Source: Comamonas sp. BIGb0152 (GTDB lineage: Bacteria > Pseudomonadota > Gammaproteobacteria > Burkholderiales > Burkholderiaceae_C). From it: a stretch of DNA of 64,000 nt. The DNA is taken from assembly GCF_024809975.1 (NCBI RefSeq), contig NZ_JANUDY010000007.1, positions 62,001 through 126,000 of the forward strand, in the 5' to 3' direction. This document shows positions 9,528 through 17,863 of the stretch, piece by piece. A program made the translations under genes and the position numbers. A model generated the notes under the pieces. That model had not been told where the DNA came from. It saw only the letters and a list, made by a program, of their open reading frames with translations, and searched no databases. Positions within the stretch are counted from its first letter, which is position 1, and each line of letters opens with the position of its first letter.

Positions 9528-10541
9528 CTACGCCGCCCGGTCCCAGGGCGGGGCGGGTATGTCTTTCAACTGCTGGCGCAGCGCCCGGTGGTCAGGCACC
9601 ACCTCCGCCACCGTATCCCAAAAACGGGGGCTGTGGTCCATCACCCGCAAATGGGCCAGCTCATGGGCCACCACATAGTCGATGACGGCCGGCGCATAGT
9701 GCATCAGCCGCCAGTTGAGGCGGATGGAGCCATCGGACTTGGCACTGCCCCAGCGGGTTTCAGCACTCGACAGCCGCAAGCTGGTGTAGTGCACCCCCAG
9801 CAGCGGCGCGAAATGGGCCAGTCGCGTCAAAAAGTGCTGGCGCGCGCTCTGGATGAACCAGGCCTGCACCAGATCACGGATTTGCGCCGACCCGGCATGG
9901 GGCGGCAGCGCCAGGTACAGCCGCGAAGTAGCGATATCCGCCGTTTCCTCCACACGCCACACCGCACCGGAGCGCGCTACGCGCTGCTCGCTGTCCACCA
10001 CGATCTGAAGCGGCTGCCCCAGAAACGGCAGGCTCGCCCCATCTTCCCAGCGGATGCTGGCACTCAGGCTGTTGGCACGGCGGCGCTGCATCTCGGCAAT
10101 CTTGCGCACGATCCAGTCCGCCTTCTCGTGCAGGGCCTCCTCAATGCCCGGCTGGGTTACCCAGCGCGGCGCCCGCACCACCAAGCCGTCTTCGCTGACC
10201 ACAAAGCCAATGCTGCGGCGCTTGGCCCGCTGCAGCAAATACGCCACCTTCTGGCCTTGCAGCAAGATGCTGCGGTTGGCGCCAGGGTGCGACTGCAAGG
10301 AGTCGGGACTGGACGGCGGCACCACCACAGGCGCCGCAGGCCTGGCCACAGGGACAGGCGGCGGTACCGGCAGCGGCACCGGAACCAGTACCGGCAGCGG
10401 TGCAGCGGCAGGTAGCGAAACGGGAGCAGGTGCGGGTGCAGGCCCCGGCGCGGCGGCCGGCGGCTTCGCCTGGGCAGCGGGGGGCTCGCTGCGCTCCCAC
10501 AGGTCCAGGGCCATCTGCACCAGGCGACGCACATCAACCAT
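9528..10541 (-). CDS. YgjP-like zinc metallohydrolase (DUF45)
   Basis: A 337-residue protein. Its C-terminal 230 residues carry the DUF45/YgjP signature ETRWGSAKSDGSIRLNW and the gluzincin motif HELAH at 293-297, with a third ligand His at 303 in DHSPRFW. This is a putative metallopeptidase-like enzyme with undefined substrate. The unusual part is a Pro/Ala-rich stretch (about residues 20-80, near-continuous PxP repeats) inserted between a short N-terminal helix and the catalytic domain. It may be a flexible linker or an SH3-like ligand. It lies 67 bases downstream of plsC on the same strand, as is common in related bacteria. Confidence 0.85.
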   Translation of the reverse strand: MVDVRRLVQMALDLWERSEPPAAQAKPPAAAPGPAPAPAPVSLPAAAPLPVLVPVPLPVPPPVPVARPAAPVVVPPSSPDSLQSHPGANRSILLQGQKVAYLLQRAKRRSIGFVVSEDGLVVRAPRWVTQPGIEEALHEKADWIVRKIAEMQRRRANSLSASIRWEDGASLPFLGQPLQIVVDSEQRVARSGAVWRVEETADIATSRLYLALPPHAGSAQIRDLVQAWFIQSARQHFLTRLAHFAPLLGVHYTSLRLSSAETRWGSAKSDGSIRLNWRLMHYAPAVIDYVVAHELAHLRVMDHSPRFWDTVAEVVPDHRALRQQLKDIPAPPWDRAA

Positions 10542-10608
10542 GGCTCAACCCGCTACCCTTTCTGTGCAGCGCTGCACGCTCAGAGGCAAACACATCCGCC
10601 TTTCAGCA

Positions 10609-11421
10609 TCACTTGCCTGCATCGCCACCCGAAGCGGTTGCTGCCTGGCCTGGCGCCTGCAGCGCAGGCTTGCCCACATAGGCCTCGGGGTCAAGGCGGC
10701 GCATTTCGGATTCGATCCAGAATTCCACCTCAGCCATCAGCTCGTCGTGTTTGCGGCCCTGGCTGTTGATCGGCTTGCCCACCGACACATCGACAATGCC
10801 AGGCGTCTTGACAAAGGCCTTGCGCGGCCAGCATTTGGCCGATGTCACCGCAATCGGAACCACCTGGGCGCCGGTCATGATCGCCAGGCGCGTGGCGCCC
10901 GTTTTGTATTCGCCGCTTTCGCCGCGTGGAATGCGCGTGCCTTCGGGAAACATAATCACCCAGGTACCCTGGCCCAGCAGGCGCTTGCCCTGCTCCACCA
11001 CCTTGTGGAAGGCACGGCTGCCATCCTTGCGGTCAATATGGATCATGTCCAGGCTGCCGATGGACCAGCCAAAGAACGGAATCTTCAGCAACTCTTTTTT
11101 GAAAACATAGGCCAGAGGCCTGGGCATGATCGCCGGCATTAGAAAGGTTTCGAACGTCGACTGGTGCTTGCACAGCAGCACCACCCCTTTGTCGCTGCCG
11201 GGCTGACCGGCGACCGGCAGGTTCTCCATGCCCTGCATCCGCACACGGATGCCGCAAAACCAGCCGGCGCTGTCGGCCGACAGCTTGAGCCAGAGCCGCG
11301 CCACGGTATAACGCGCCCGGCTGCTGGCCCCAAAGACACGCAGCAACAAAATAGTCAGGGTGTACGGAATCACGGTCAGGCCCATGAAGAGCGTGTGCAA
11401 TATCGATCGGATCAGTGACAT
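10609..11421 (-). CDS. plsC: 1-acyl-sn-glycerol-3-phosphate acyltransferase
   Basis: PlsC acylates lysophosphatidate to phosphatidate at the inner membrane. The 270-residue product has an N-terminal hydrophobic segment (residues 8-28), the acyltransferase block I as KHQSTFE (85-91, the HX4E variant instead of HX4D) and block III FPEGTR at 158-163. The ATG at 11421 gives the family length. The frame is open to 11649, but the upstream part has no membrane-anchor or family character. It is followed by the YgjP-like gene. The large intergenic region with DnaA boxes lies upstream. Confidence 0.93.
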   Translation of the reverse strand: MSLIRSILHTLFMGLTVIPYTLTILLLRVFGASSRARYTVARLWLKLSADSAGWFCGIRVRMQGMENLPVAGQPGSDKGVVLLCKHQSTFETFLMPAIMPRPLAYVFKKELLKIPFFGWSIGSLDMIHIDRKDGSRAFHKVVEQGKRLLGQGTWVIMFPEGTRIPRGESGEYKTGATRLAIMTGAQVVPIAVTSAKCWPRKAFVKTPGIVDVSVGKPINSQGRKHDELMAEVEFWIESEMRRLDPEAYVGKPALQAPGQAATASGGDAGK

Positions 11422-12173
11422 GGAAGCAATGGAAAAGGCAGGGGGAACGCAAAGGGTCGACCCCGTCGATCGGGCCAGCGCGCTAAGCAAAAATCCGCCC
11501 ACAAAGGCCCTCAACGCGCCGCGGTGAGGGCTGCCAAGGGACGGGCTGCAGGGGCCTGAAGCAAGGCAGGAATGTATCCGGGCCCAGCTGAACGGCTCTA
11601 AATGATATCGGAAGCCGAAGCGCTCGTCCCCCGCACATCCCCACGCCACCCGAACCTGAGCACCACCAGCAGCCCTAAATTGGTAATTTTCTCAATACCA
11701 TCAAAGAATTGCAGTGGATAACTAAGCCGTTTGACGAGAAATTGTGGATAAACCGCGCTGCCGCCTGGCCCGGCTCTGCCACGCACACGGCATCGTAGCA
11801 AGCACTTATGCACACAATGTGGAAAGCAGACTCCTTAGCACAATACGCAGCAGCTATCGGTCACATAGACAAATCGATCCACATAACTCAATGAAACATA
11901 TAAATAAAAAAATTTTGTCAGGCAATCAGCCCCGTCGGACGACAATGTGTGGTAATTCTGCGCCAGGCCAAGGGCGCTATATTTCAACAAAGTTATCCAC
12001 AGAAATACTGGCTACATATTGATTTCTCTTGTGATTTGCCTTGTGTATAAGTTCTTTGCTTTGTCACAAGACTGTGGCATGCCCCATCCGCAATCAGGAG
12101 AAACACCGAACCGGGACGCTTGAGGGATCCGACCCGGGGCCTGAACCGCCCTTTGCCCCGCCGCCGCGCCGGC
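11422..12173. other. long intergenic region with a cluster of DnaA boxes and an AT-rich tract
   Basis: No convincing gene is seen here. The striking content is four exact matches to the DnaA box consensus TTWTNCACA: 11743-11751 (minus), 11806-11814 (plus), 11993-12001 (plus, TTATCCACA) and 12042-12050 (minus). Near matches lie at 11713-11721 and 11818-11826. Between them, 11890-11917 is almost pure A/T. A 9-mer of this degeneracy is expected about once per 16 kb on both strands, so four in about 310 bases is far from chance. It could be a chromosomal origin, a DnaA-titrating locus or a DnaA-controlled promoter of priA. dnaA, dnaN and rpmH, the usual origin neighbours, are not nearby. Confidence 0.6.
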
Positions 12174-14333
12174 ATGCCAGTCGCTACACTCGGAGCTCCT
12201 GTCTTTATTCCGGCTGCCCCCTTGATTCTGCTGTCCATCGCCGTCCACACCCCCGCCTACAGTGCCATCAGCGCGGCCAGTGAACTGCTGACCTACCACG
12301 CCCCCCACAATCTGCCTGCCGGCAGCCTGGTGCGGGTGCCTTTGGGCAAGCGCGAAGTGCTCGGGGTGGTCTGGGGGCCGGATCTCTCGTTTGCGGGCGA
12401 TACCGCCAAGATCAAACCGCTGAGCGCGGTGCTGGAGGGCATTGCCCCATTGCCGGAGAGTTGGCTACGTTTAGTGCATTTTGCCGCCCGTTATTACCAG
12501 CGCAGCTTGGGGGAGATGGCCATTACCGCGCTACCCCCTGCGCTGCGCGATCTCACGGTGGAGCAGCTGGCCCGGCGCCTCAAGCGCAAAAAAGCCGCCG
12601 CAGCCCCGGCAATTGCGGCCGACCAAGCGCTGGCACTGAGCCAAGAGCAGATGGAGGTTTGCGAACAAATAGACAAGAATACCGGACCGTTCCTGCTTTT
12701 TGGCAGCACCGGCAGCGGAAAAACCGAGGTCTATCTGCACCAGGCCGAGGCGCTTTTCCAGCGCGACCCCGATGCCCAGGTACTGGTCATGGTGCCCGAG
12801 ATCAACCTCACCCCCCAGCTCGAAGCCCGCTTTCAGGCCCGTTTTGCCGCCCGCCTGGGCGAAGGCGCGGTCGTCAGCATGCACAGCGGCATGACACCGC
12901 CCCAGCGCCTCAAAAGCTGGCTGGCCGCGCACACCGGCCAAGCCCGCATTGTGCTGGGCACCCGCATGGCGGTGTTTGCCTCACTGCCGCATTTGCGGCT
13001 GCTGATTGTGGATGAGGAGCATGACGCCAGCTACAAGCAGCAAGAGGGCGCGCGCTACTCGGCGCGCGACCTGGCCATCTGGCGCGGCCATGACCTGCAG
13101 GCCCAGGTGATTCTGGGCTCGGCCACCCCCTCGCTGGAGAGCTGGTGGGCCAGCCGCCCGGCCCATGGCGAGGACGCCGGTGGCCGCTACCTGCGGCTGG
13201 CCATGCCCAGCCGCATTGGCGCTGGCCAGATGCCCCGGCTGCGCCTGGTGGACATGCGCCAGCAGCCGCGCCAGGCGGTGTTTGCCCCGGCGCTGCTGCA
13301 GGCCATCACCGAACGGGTGGAACGGGGCGAGCAGGCGCTGGTGCTGCTCAACCGGCGCGGCTTTGCACCCGTGCTTTTCTGCGGCGACTGCGGCTGGAAA
13401 AGCGACTGCCCGCATTGCAGCGCACACCAGGTCTTCCACAAGATAGACCGCAGCCTGCGCTGCCACCACTGCGGTTTCAGCCAGCGGGTGCCGCTGGCCT
13501 GTCCCAGCTGCGGCAACCCCGATATCTTGCCACTGGGCAAGGGGACCGAACAGCTCGAAGAGGCGCTTGAGCGCCTGCTGCGCAATGTGCAGCGCCCCGA
13601 TGGCCAGCCTGCCCGCATCGCCCGCATTGATGCCGATACCACCAAGGCCAAGGGCACGCTGGAAGAGAAAATGGCGGATGTGCATGCCGGTGACATCGAT
13701 GTGCTGGTGGGCACGCAAATGGTGGCCAAGGGCCATGATTTTCGGCGCGTGACCCTGGTGGCGGCGGTGCAGCCCGATGACGCGCTGATGTCCAGTGATT
13801 TTCGTGCGCCCGAGCGGCTGTTCTCTCTGCTGCTGCAGGCAGCGGGCCGCGCCGGGCGTGACGCGGCCTATGTGGCCGCCCAGGGCAGCGTGGTCGAGAT
13901 GTGGCTGCAGACCCAGCAGCCCGAGCATGCCGTTTACCAGGCGCTGCGCCAGTGGGACTACAGCGGCTTTGCCGCCCAGCAGCTCAAGGAGCGGCGCGAC
14001 GCCGCCATGCCGCCCTTTGCCCACCAGGCCATCATCCGCGCCGATGCCCGCTCTCAGCAAGAAGCCCAGGCCTTTTTGCGCGCCGCATCCGAGCTCGCGC
14101 ACAGCCAGCAGCTGCTGCAGGGCAGCGAGGTCTTTGTCTACCCGCCCATCCCGCTGTCCATGCAGCGGGTGGCCAATGTGGAGCGCGCCCAGATGCTGAT
14201 CGAAAGCCCGTCACGCAAGGACTTGCAGCAGTTTCTGCGCGCCTGGCAGCCCTGCCTGCACTGGCTGCGCGCCCATGCAGAGCACAAAGGCCTGGTGCGC
14301 TGGCTCGTCGATGTGGACCCGCAAGCCATCTGA
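12174..14333 (+). CDS. priA: primosomal replication restart helicase PriA
   Basis: PriA recognises stalled forks and reloads DnaB. The 719-residue product carries the DNA-binding N-terminus (AVHTPAY onward), Walker A GSTGSGKTE near 177-185, the DEEH box at 280-283 and the split zinc-binding insert of paired cysteines (CGDCGW, CPHC, CHHC, CPSC) from about residue 403. The start is uncertain. ATG 12174 gives the best length but has no clear ribosome site, and the frame is open back to 12120. It lies immediately downstream of the DnaA-box cluster, a suggestive neighbour for a replication gene. It converges on the AEC permease gene, 9 bases apart. Confidence 0.93.
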   Translation: MPVATLGAPVFIPAAPLILLSIAVHTPAYSAISAASELLTYHAPHNLPAGSLVRVPLGKREVLGVVWGPDLSFAGDTAKIKPLSAVLEGIAPLPESWLRLVHFAARYYQRSLGEMAITALPPALRDLTVEQLARRLKRKKAAAAPAIAADQALALSQEQMEVCEQIDKNTGPFLLFGSTGSGKTEVYLHQAEALFQRDPDAQVLVMVPEINLTPQLEARFQARFAARLGEGAVVSMHSGMTPPQRLKSWLAAHTGQARIVLGTRMAVFASLPHLRLLIVDEEHDASYKQQEGARYSARDLAIWRGHDLQAQVILGSATPSLESWWASRPAHGEDAGGRYLRLAMPSRIGAGQMPRLRLVDMRQQPRQAVFAPALLQAITERVERGEQALVLLNRRGFAPVLFCGDCGWKSDCPHCSAHQVFHKIDRSLRCHHCGFSQRVPLACPSCGNPDILPLGKGTEQLEEALERLLRNVQRPDGQPARIARIDADTTKAKGTLEEKMADVHAGDIDVLVGTQMVAKGHDFRRVTLVAAVQPDDALMSSDFRAPERLFSLLLQAAGRAGRDAAYVAAQGSVVEMWLQTQQPEHAVYQALRQWDYSGFAAQQLKERRDAAMPPFAHQAIIRADARSQQEAQAFLRAASELAHSQQLLQGSEVFVYPPIPLSMQRVANVERAQMLIESPSRKDLQQFLRAWQPCLHWLRAHAEHKGLVRWLVDVDPQAI

Positions 14334-14342
14334 GCGGGCCGC

Positions 14343-15293
14343 TTAAACCAGCCAGGTGACCGCTGCTGAAAAGCTGACAAAGGCCAGCGCCGTGCTGACC
14401 AGGATGATGTGGGCAATGCGGCCGTTGTGGGCGCCATAGCGCCCCGCCAGCAAGGTGACATTGCTGGCACTCGGCAGGGCCGCGACCAGCGCCACCACCA
14501 AAAGCGCAAAGCGGTCCACCGGCAGGCCGGCGGCAATGGCGGCATGGCCCAGGCCCAGCACCAGCAGCGGGTGCACAAACAGCTTGACCAACGCCAGCGG
14601 CACATAGCTGGCAGGCGCGGCGTATTCCTCCTCCACCATCTTGGAGCGGGCCAGTACGGCCCCCACGGCAAACAGCGCCACGGGCGTCGCGGCACTGGCC
14701 AGCAAACCTGCGGTCTGGTCCAGCGCCTGCGGCAGCTTCCATTCCAGGAACGAGGCCAACGCACCCAGCAAGATGGCCCAGGGCATGGGATTGGTGAGCA
14801 CCCCTTTGAGCGCCTTGAGTAGCGCCGCACGGGCATTGCCGGCCGCACCATCCATGCGCGAAATGGCCAGGCACAGCGAGGTGGTGGCCACCATGTCCAC
14901 CAGCATGGTCACAATCGCCGGGCCGGCGGCCGCCTCGCCCAGCAGCGCCACCAAGAGCGGCAAGCCCATGAAACCGGTATTGGGAAAAGCGGTCACCAGC
15001 GCGCCAAAGGCGCTGTTGTTCCAGTCCATGCCCCGCAGCCGCGCCGCCGTGACGCAGCCTGCCACCAGCAAGCACTGGCACAGCACATAGAGCAGCAGAA
15101 TCGGCAGGTTCATCAGCTGCGCAAAAGGCAGCGAGGAGCCGGCCTTGTACAGCATGCAAGGCAGTGCGAAATACAGCACAAAGGCATTCACGCCCGCAAT
15201 CGCAGGCAGCGGAAAAATGCCGCGCCGCGTGGCCACAAAGCCGCACAGAACCAGCGCAAAAAACGGAAAGGTGACTTGGAAGACGGACAGCAC
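14343..15293 (-). CDS. AEC-family auxin-efflux-carrier-like transporter
   Basis: This is a membrane protein of about 316 residues with roughly ten hydrophobic segments and an AEC-typical conserved Asn/Pro region (AFPNTGFMGLPL in the middle, LPSASNVTLLA near the end). The family moves organic anions such as malate or malonate; the substrate here is unknown. The likely start is the GTG at 15293, directly before the first membrane helix (SVFQVTFPFFALVLCGFV). The frame is open to 15416, but that part is not membrane-like. It follows the Roadblock operon after a terminator, on the same strand. Confidence 0.82.
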   Translation of the reverse strand: MLSVFQVTFPFFALVLCGFVATRRGIFPLPAIAGVNAFVLYFALPCMLYKAGSSLPFAQLMNLPILLLYVLCQCLLVAGCVTAARLRGMDWNNSAFGALVTAFPNTGFMGLPLLVALLGEAAAGPAIVTMLVDMVATTSLCLAISRMDGAAGNARAALLKALKGVLTNPMPWAILLGALASFLEWKLPQALDQTAGLLASAATPVALFAVGAVLARSKMVEEEYAAPASYVPLALVKLFVHPLLVLGLGHAAIAAGLPVDRFALLVVALVAALPSASNVTLLAGRYGAHNGRIAHIILVSTALAFVSFSAAVTWLV

Positions 15294-15362
15294 GGCTCGA
15301 TTGTGCCCAGAATGCGCTGGCGCGCATGTAGCGCGAGGGACCGGCAGCGACGCGCCCGGCCC

Positions 15363-15398
15363 ACAAAAGAAAAGACCGGCCAAGTGATGGTCGGTCTT
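15363..15398 (-). terminator. intrinsic terminator of the Roadblock/GTPase operon
   Basis: On the minus strand an AAGACCG/CGGTCTT stem, extended by an inner CC/GG pair, is followed by TTCTTTT. It lies about 60 bases after the stop of the last Roadblock gene. Confidence 0.7.
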
Positions 15399-15454
15399 GC
15401 AAGGCCCTGTCGGCACCTTCGCGTCAGATCAGAGCCTAAAGCAATCTAAATCAC

Positions 15455-15814
15455 TTAGATCGTCACCAATTTTTCGACTTCAGCGCACTTGCGCCGGGCC
15501 AGCGCCAGGTTGCTGCGCTGCTTGTCCAGCACCAGGTACAGGAACAGGCCTTCCTTTTGTGCCACCGGGCGGATGATGTGGTACTGCGAGCCCAGGGTGA
15601 TCAGAATGTCGTCAATGGAGTCTTGCAAACCCAGCGACTTCATGGTCTTGAGCTTGGCCCGCACCACCTCGGTGTTGCCCGCGGCGGCCAGCTCCAGATC
15701 CAGACCCGAGCCGGCACTGCCCAGCAGCATGCCACTGCCGCTGTCCACCAGGGCGGCGCACATAGCGCCCTCGACTGTCAAAAGTTGCGTCAACGCTTCT
15801 TGAACCGATGCCAT
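15455..15814 (-). CDS. Roadblock/LC7-domain protein (second copy)
   Basis: A 119-residue single-domain protein with the Roadblock/LC7 alternation of helices and strands: a long N-terminal helix, then CAALVDSGSGMLLGSAG, a helix with LKTMKSLGL, and strands ILITLGSQYHIIRPV and LFLYLVLDK. Such proteins dimerise and act as regulators or GAPs of Ras-like GTPases (MglB with MglA; CvnB with CvnD). It is the last gene of a four-gene operon, 114 bases behind the first Roadblock gene. It differs clearly from that paralogue, so the two are not a recent duplication. The partner GTPase is presumably the one encoded in the same operon. Confidence 0.75.
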   Translation of the reverse strand: MASVQEALTQLLTVEGAMCAALVDSGSGMLLGSAGSGLDLELAAAGNTEVVRAKLKTMKSLGLQDSIDDILITLGSQYHIIRPVAQKEGLFLYLVLDKQRSNLALARRKCAEVEKLVTI

Positions 15815-15928
15815 CAGACTCCCCCTTCACACACTGGCGGTTTATCGTGACCGCCGCATGCGGCCAGTGCAGCGCATACGCGGCTTACCCACAGCACGGG
15901 GGCCTGCCCAGGGCGGCCCGGCATGCTG

Positions 15929-16327
15929 TCAGACTTTGTTCATCTCGGCGCCCACCTCGGCAGCCGCCCACAGCACACGGCCCAGGATCGCATTGGTATC
16001 GAGCACCATGCACAAGATGCAGGGGAATTCGGAGGTCACCGACTGGAACACCACCACGCCGCTCTCTGTCTCGAAGGTCAGCCGCTTGCAGCCGGTGTGG
16101 TTGATCTCGCGGCCCACCGCACGTGCCATGGCCATCAAGGAGCCGGCCATCGCCGACAAGCGGTTGAGCTGCAGCTCGCTGTTCGTGCGCAGCGAGGCAA
16201 TTTCAAACCCATCCGGTGTACTGAGCAGGGCAACGCGCACCCCATCAACGGGACCAATAAGCTTCTCAAGCGCCTGCTGGCCTGCCTTGACGACCTGGGC
16301 AGGGATCAGAGGTTGTGATGCAGTCAT
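15929..16327 (-). CDS. Roadblock/LC7-domain protein (first copy)
   Basis: The product has 132 residues. The pattern GVRVALLSTPDGFEIASL, a long central helix (LNRLSAMAGSLMAMARAVG) and VVVFQSV then CILCMVLD is that of CvnB-like Roadblock domains. Its ATG overlaps the stop of the GTPase gene (ATGA at 16324-16327), implying translational coupling and probably a complex. Two cysteines in PCILC are notable and might form a redox or metal site. No signal or membrane segment is seen, so it acts in the cytoplasm. Confidence 0.8.
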   Translation of the reverse strand: MTASQPLIPAQVVKAGQQALEKLIGPVDGVRVALLSTPDGFEIASLRTNSELQLNRLSAMAGSLMAMARAVGREINHTGCKRLTFETESGVVVFQSVTSEFPCILCMVLDTNAILGRVLWAAAEVGAEMNKV

Positions 16328-16890
16328 GAATTCTCGCTTTGCAGAGACAGCATGGAAACAAGTACGCCCATCGCATCCAGCAGCTGCGCGCGCTCACGCG
16401 GATCAGCTTCCAGAACAGGAACAACGCCATAGCCGGCAGAATACACGCCTTGCGCGAATGTTTCAATTTGTTCCGTCGTGGCGGGGCGTGCGCTCAGCAC
16501 CAAGGCGACGGGCGCGGTCGGCAACTGCCGGATTTCTTCGAGGATATGGAGGGTTTCGCCCAGGCTGGTAGGCGCATTCATGTCGACCATGATGAAAACA
16601 CCGAGCGACACCGACAGCACCCATTGGCGCACAAAGCTGAAACGCTCCTGGCCTGGGCAGCCGCAAATCTGCACCACCTCACCGCCACCCAGATCGATCT
16701 CACCGAATTCGGTGCCGACCGTGGTGAGCTCCTTGCTGTGCGCGGCCAGGTCCAGATTGCGCACATCGGAGCTGGACATCAGGCTGCCGCACAGCGAACG
16801 CACGGCCGTGGTTTTGCCGATGCCCATGGGCCCGCACAATGCAATGCGTGGCAGCTTGTGCGGCCCGCTCCCGTCAGATTCTAGATTCAT
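16324..16890 (-). CDS. Ras-like small GTPase (MglA/CvnD-related)
   Basis: A 188-residue G domain. G1 is GPMGIGKT (20-27). A switch I Thr near 57-60 is followed by EFGEIDL, and the G3 region reads ICGCPGQERF (75-84). The usual G3 Asp is Gly here, as in the GTPGQ form of conservon GTPases. The G4 NKxD motif is not recognisable: LVLSARPAT (130-138) occupies its place, so guanine specificity is open. It overlaps the genes on both sides by 4 bases each. That coupling and the two Roadblock partners indicate a dedicated signalling switch. The cellular output is unknown. Confidence 0.82.
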   Translation of the reverse strand: MNLESDGSGPHKLPRIALCGPMGIGKTTAVRSLCGSLMSSSDVRNLDLAAHSKELTTVGTEFGEIDLGGGEVVQICGCPGQERFSFVRQWVLSVSLGVFIMVDMNAPTSLGETLHILEEIRQLPTAPVALVLSARPATTEQIETFAQGVYSAGYGVVPVLEADPRERAQLLDAMGVLVSMLSLQSENS

Positions 16891-17591
16891 GCCAGCTTAC
16901 CTCCCCCTCGTATCCATCGGCCTAGACGGCCAAGCAAACCTTTGGAGTGTAGCGGTTCACGAGGATGCGAGGAGGAAGAAGCGGCAGGAATTGCTTGCTG
17001 GGCGACGCCGCGCAGCACGCCGCGGCGGCCCAGCTCGACCAGCAGGCCGCGCGCCATCACGGCATCAAGCCCACTGTGCAGGCACAGCTGGGCAATGGAG
17101 ACAGGCTCGCGCGAGAGCAGGGCCAGCGCGCGGATGCAGGCGCCGGTATTGAAAGGTGCGCCCACCGACACCCAGGACTTGAGCTGGTAGCGGAACTCCT
17201 GGCGGGCCGAGGACGCAGGCTGGGCAGCCGCCTGCACCGATTCCTGGCGCATAACCTTGTTGCGCGCGTCCCAATCGAGCAAGAAAACCGCAGCACGGTC
17301 AAACATGTCGATCAGATCGCTCAAGGTGTAGTTCACATCCAGGCGCCCCACCCAGGATGCGCCGTCGAGCATGGCGGTCTTGACCTGGCCAATGCAGACC
17401 ACGCAGGGCGCCTTGCCCAGCGAGGAGATGGCGTCCGCCATGCCCTGGTCCAGCACGATCAGCTGGGCACGGTCGCGCGGCACTTCCTTCCAAGGAAGCA
17501 CCGATTTTCGGGATGCCACGCCATACAGCTGCACAAAGCGGTGGCGGCTGCTGGGCGTCAGCAACTCTGCGGAGATTCCGGCGGTCTGCAT
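16887..17591 (-). CDS. pseudo-receiver plus winged-helix protein, first gene of the GTPase operon
   Basis: The protein has 234 residues, and I do not recognise it as a named family. Residues 16-108 alternate strands and helices like a response-regulator receiver (AQLIVLDQG, PCVVCIGQ, YTLSDLIDMFDRA) but lack the acidic pocket. Residues 152-195 (ALALLSREPVSIAQLCLHSG then VMARGLLVELGRRGVLRG) look like the winged helix of DUF742 (CvnC) proteins. The C-terminus is basic and low complexity. Its stop overlaps the GTPase start (ATGA). The 270-base AT-rich gap to rep upstream must contain the operon promoter. The domain assignments are by eye only. Confidence 0.65.
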   Translation of the reverse strand: MQTAGISAELLTPSSRHRFVQLYGVASRKSVLPWKEVPRDRAQLIVLDQGMADAISSLGKAPCVVCIGQVKTAMLDGASWVGRLDVNYTLSDLIDMFDRAAVFLLDWDARNKVMRQESVQAAAQPASSARQEFRYQLKSWVSVGAPFNTGACIRALALLSREPVSIAQLCLHSGLDAVMARGLLVELGRRGVLRGVAQQAIPAASSSSHPREPLHSKGLLGRLGRWIRGGGKLA

Positions 17592-17863
17592 GGCGATAAT
17601 TTCAGACTTTTATTAACTAAATTAATAGCATCTACCACCGGGCAGCAGCAATGCTATCGGCATTCTAAAAGCTTGCTCGCCAGACGCAAGTATTTCCGCG
17701 AAGGTTTTACCAACTGCTCTACATTGATTCACAATTCCAAAGGAAATGTTGTTTTTTATGTAAGCAAATATGTAAAAGCGAAAGCCTTGGATCGGCAGTT
17801 GGCTGCCGTTGCGGCTATTCTTCAGCGCTTTCATCGTCGCTCTGCAAAGGTACTTCCGCCACC

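Noticed and set aside
11744-12022. Small open frame inside the DnaA-box region
   Set aside because: It has no ribosome site and no recognisable feature, and its composition follows the AT-rich intergenic DNA.
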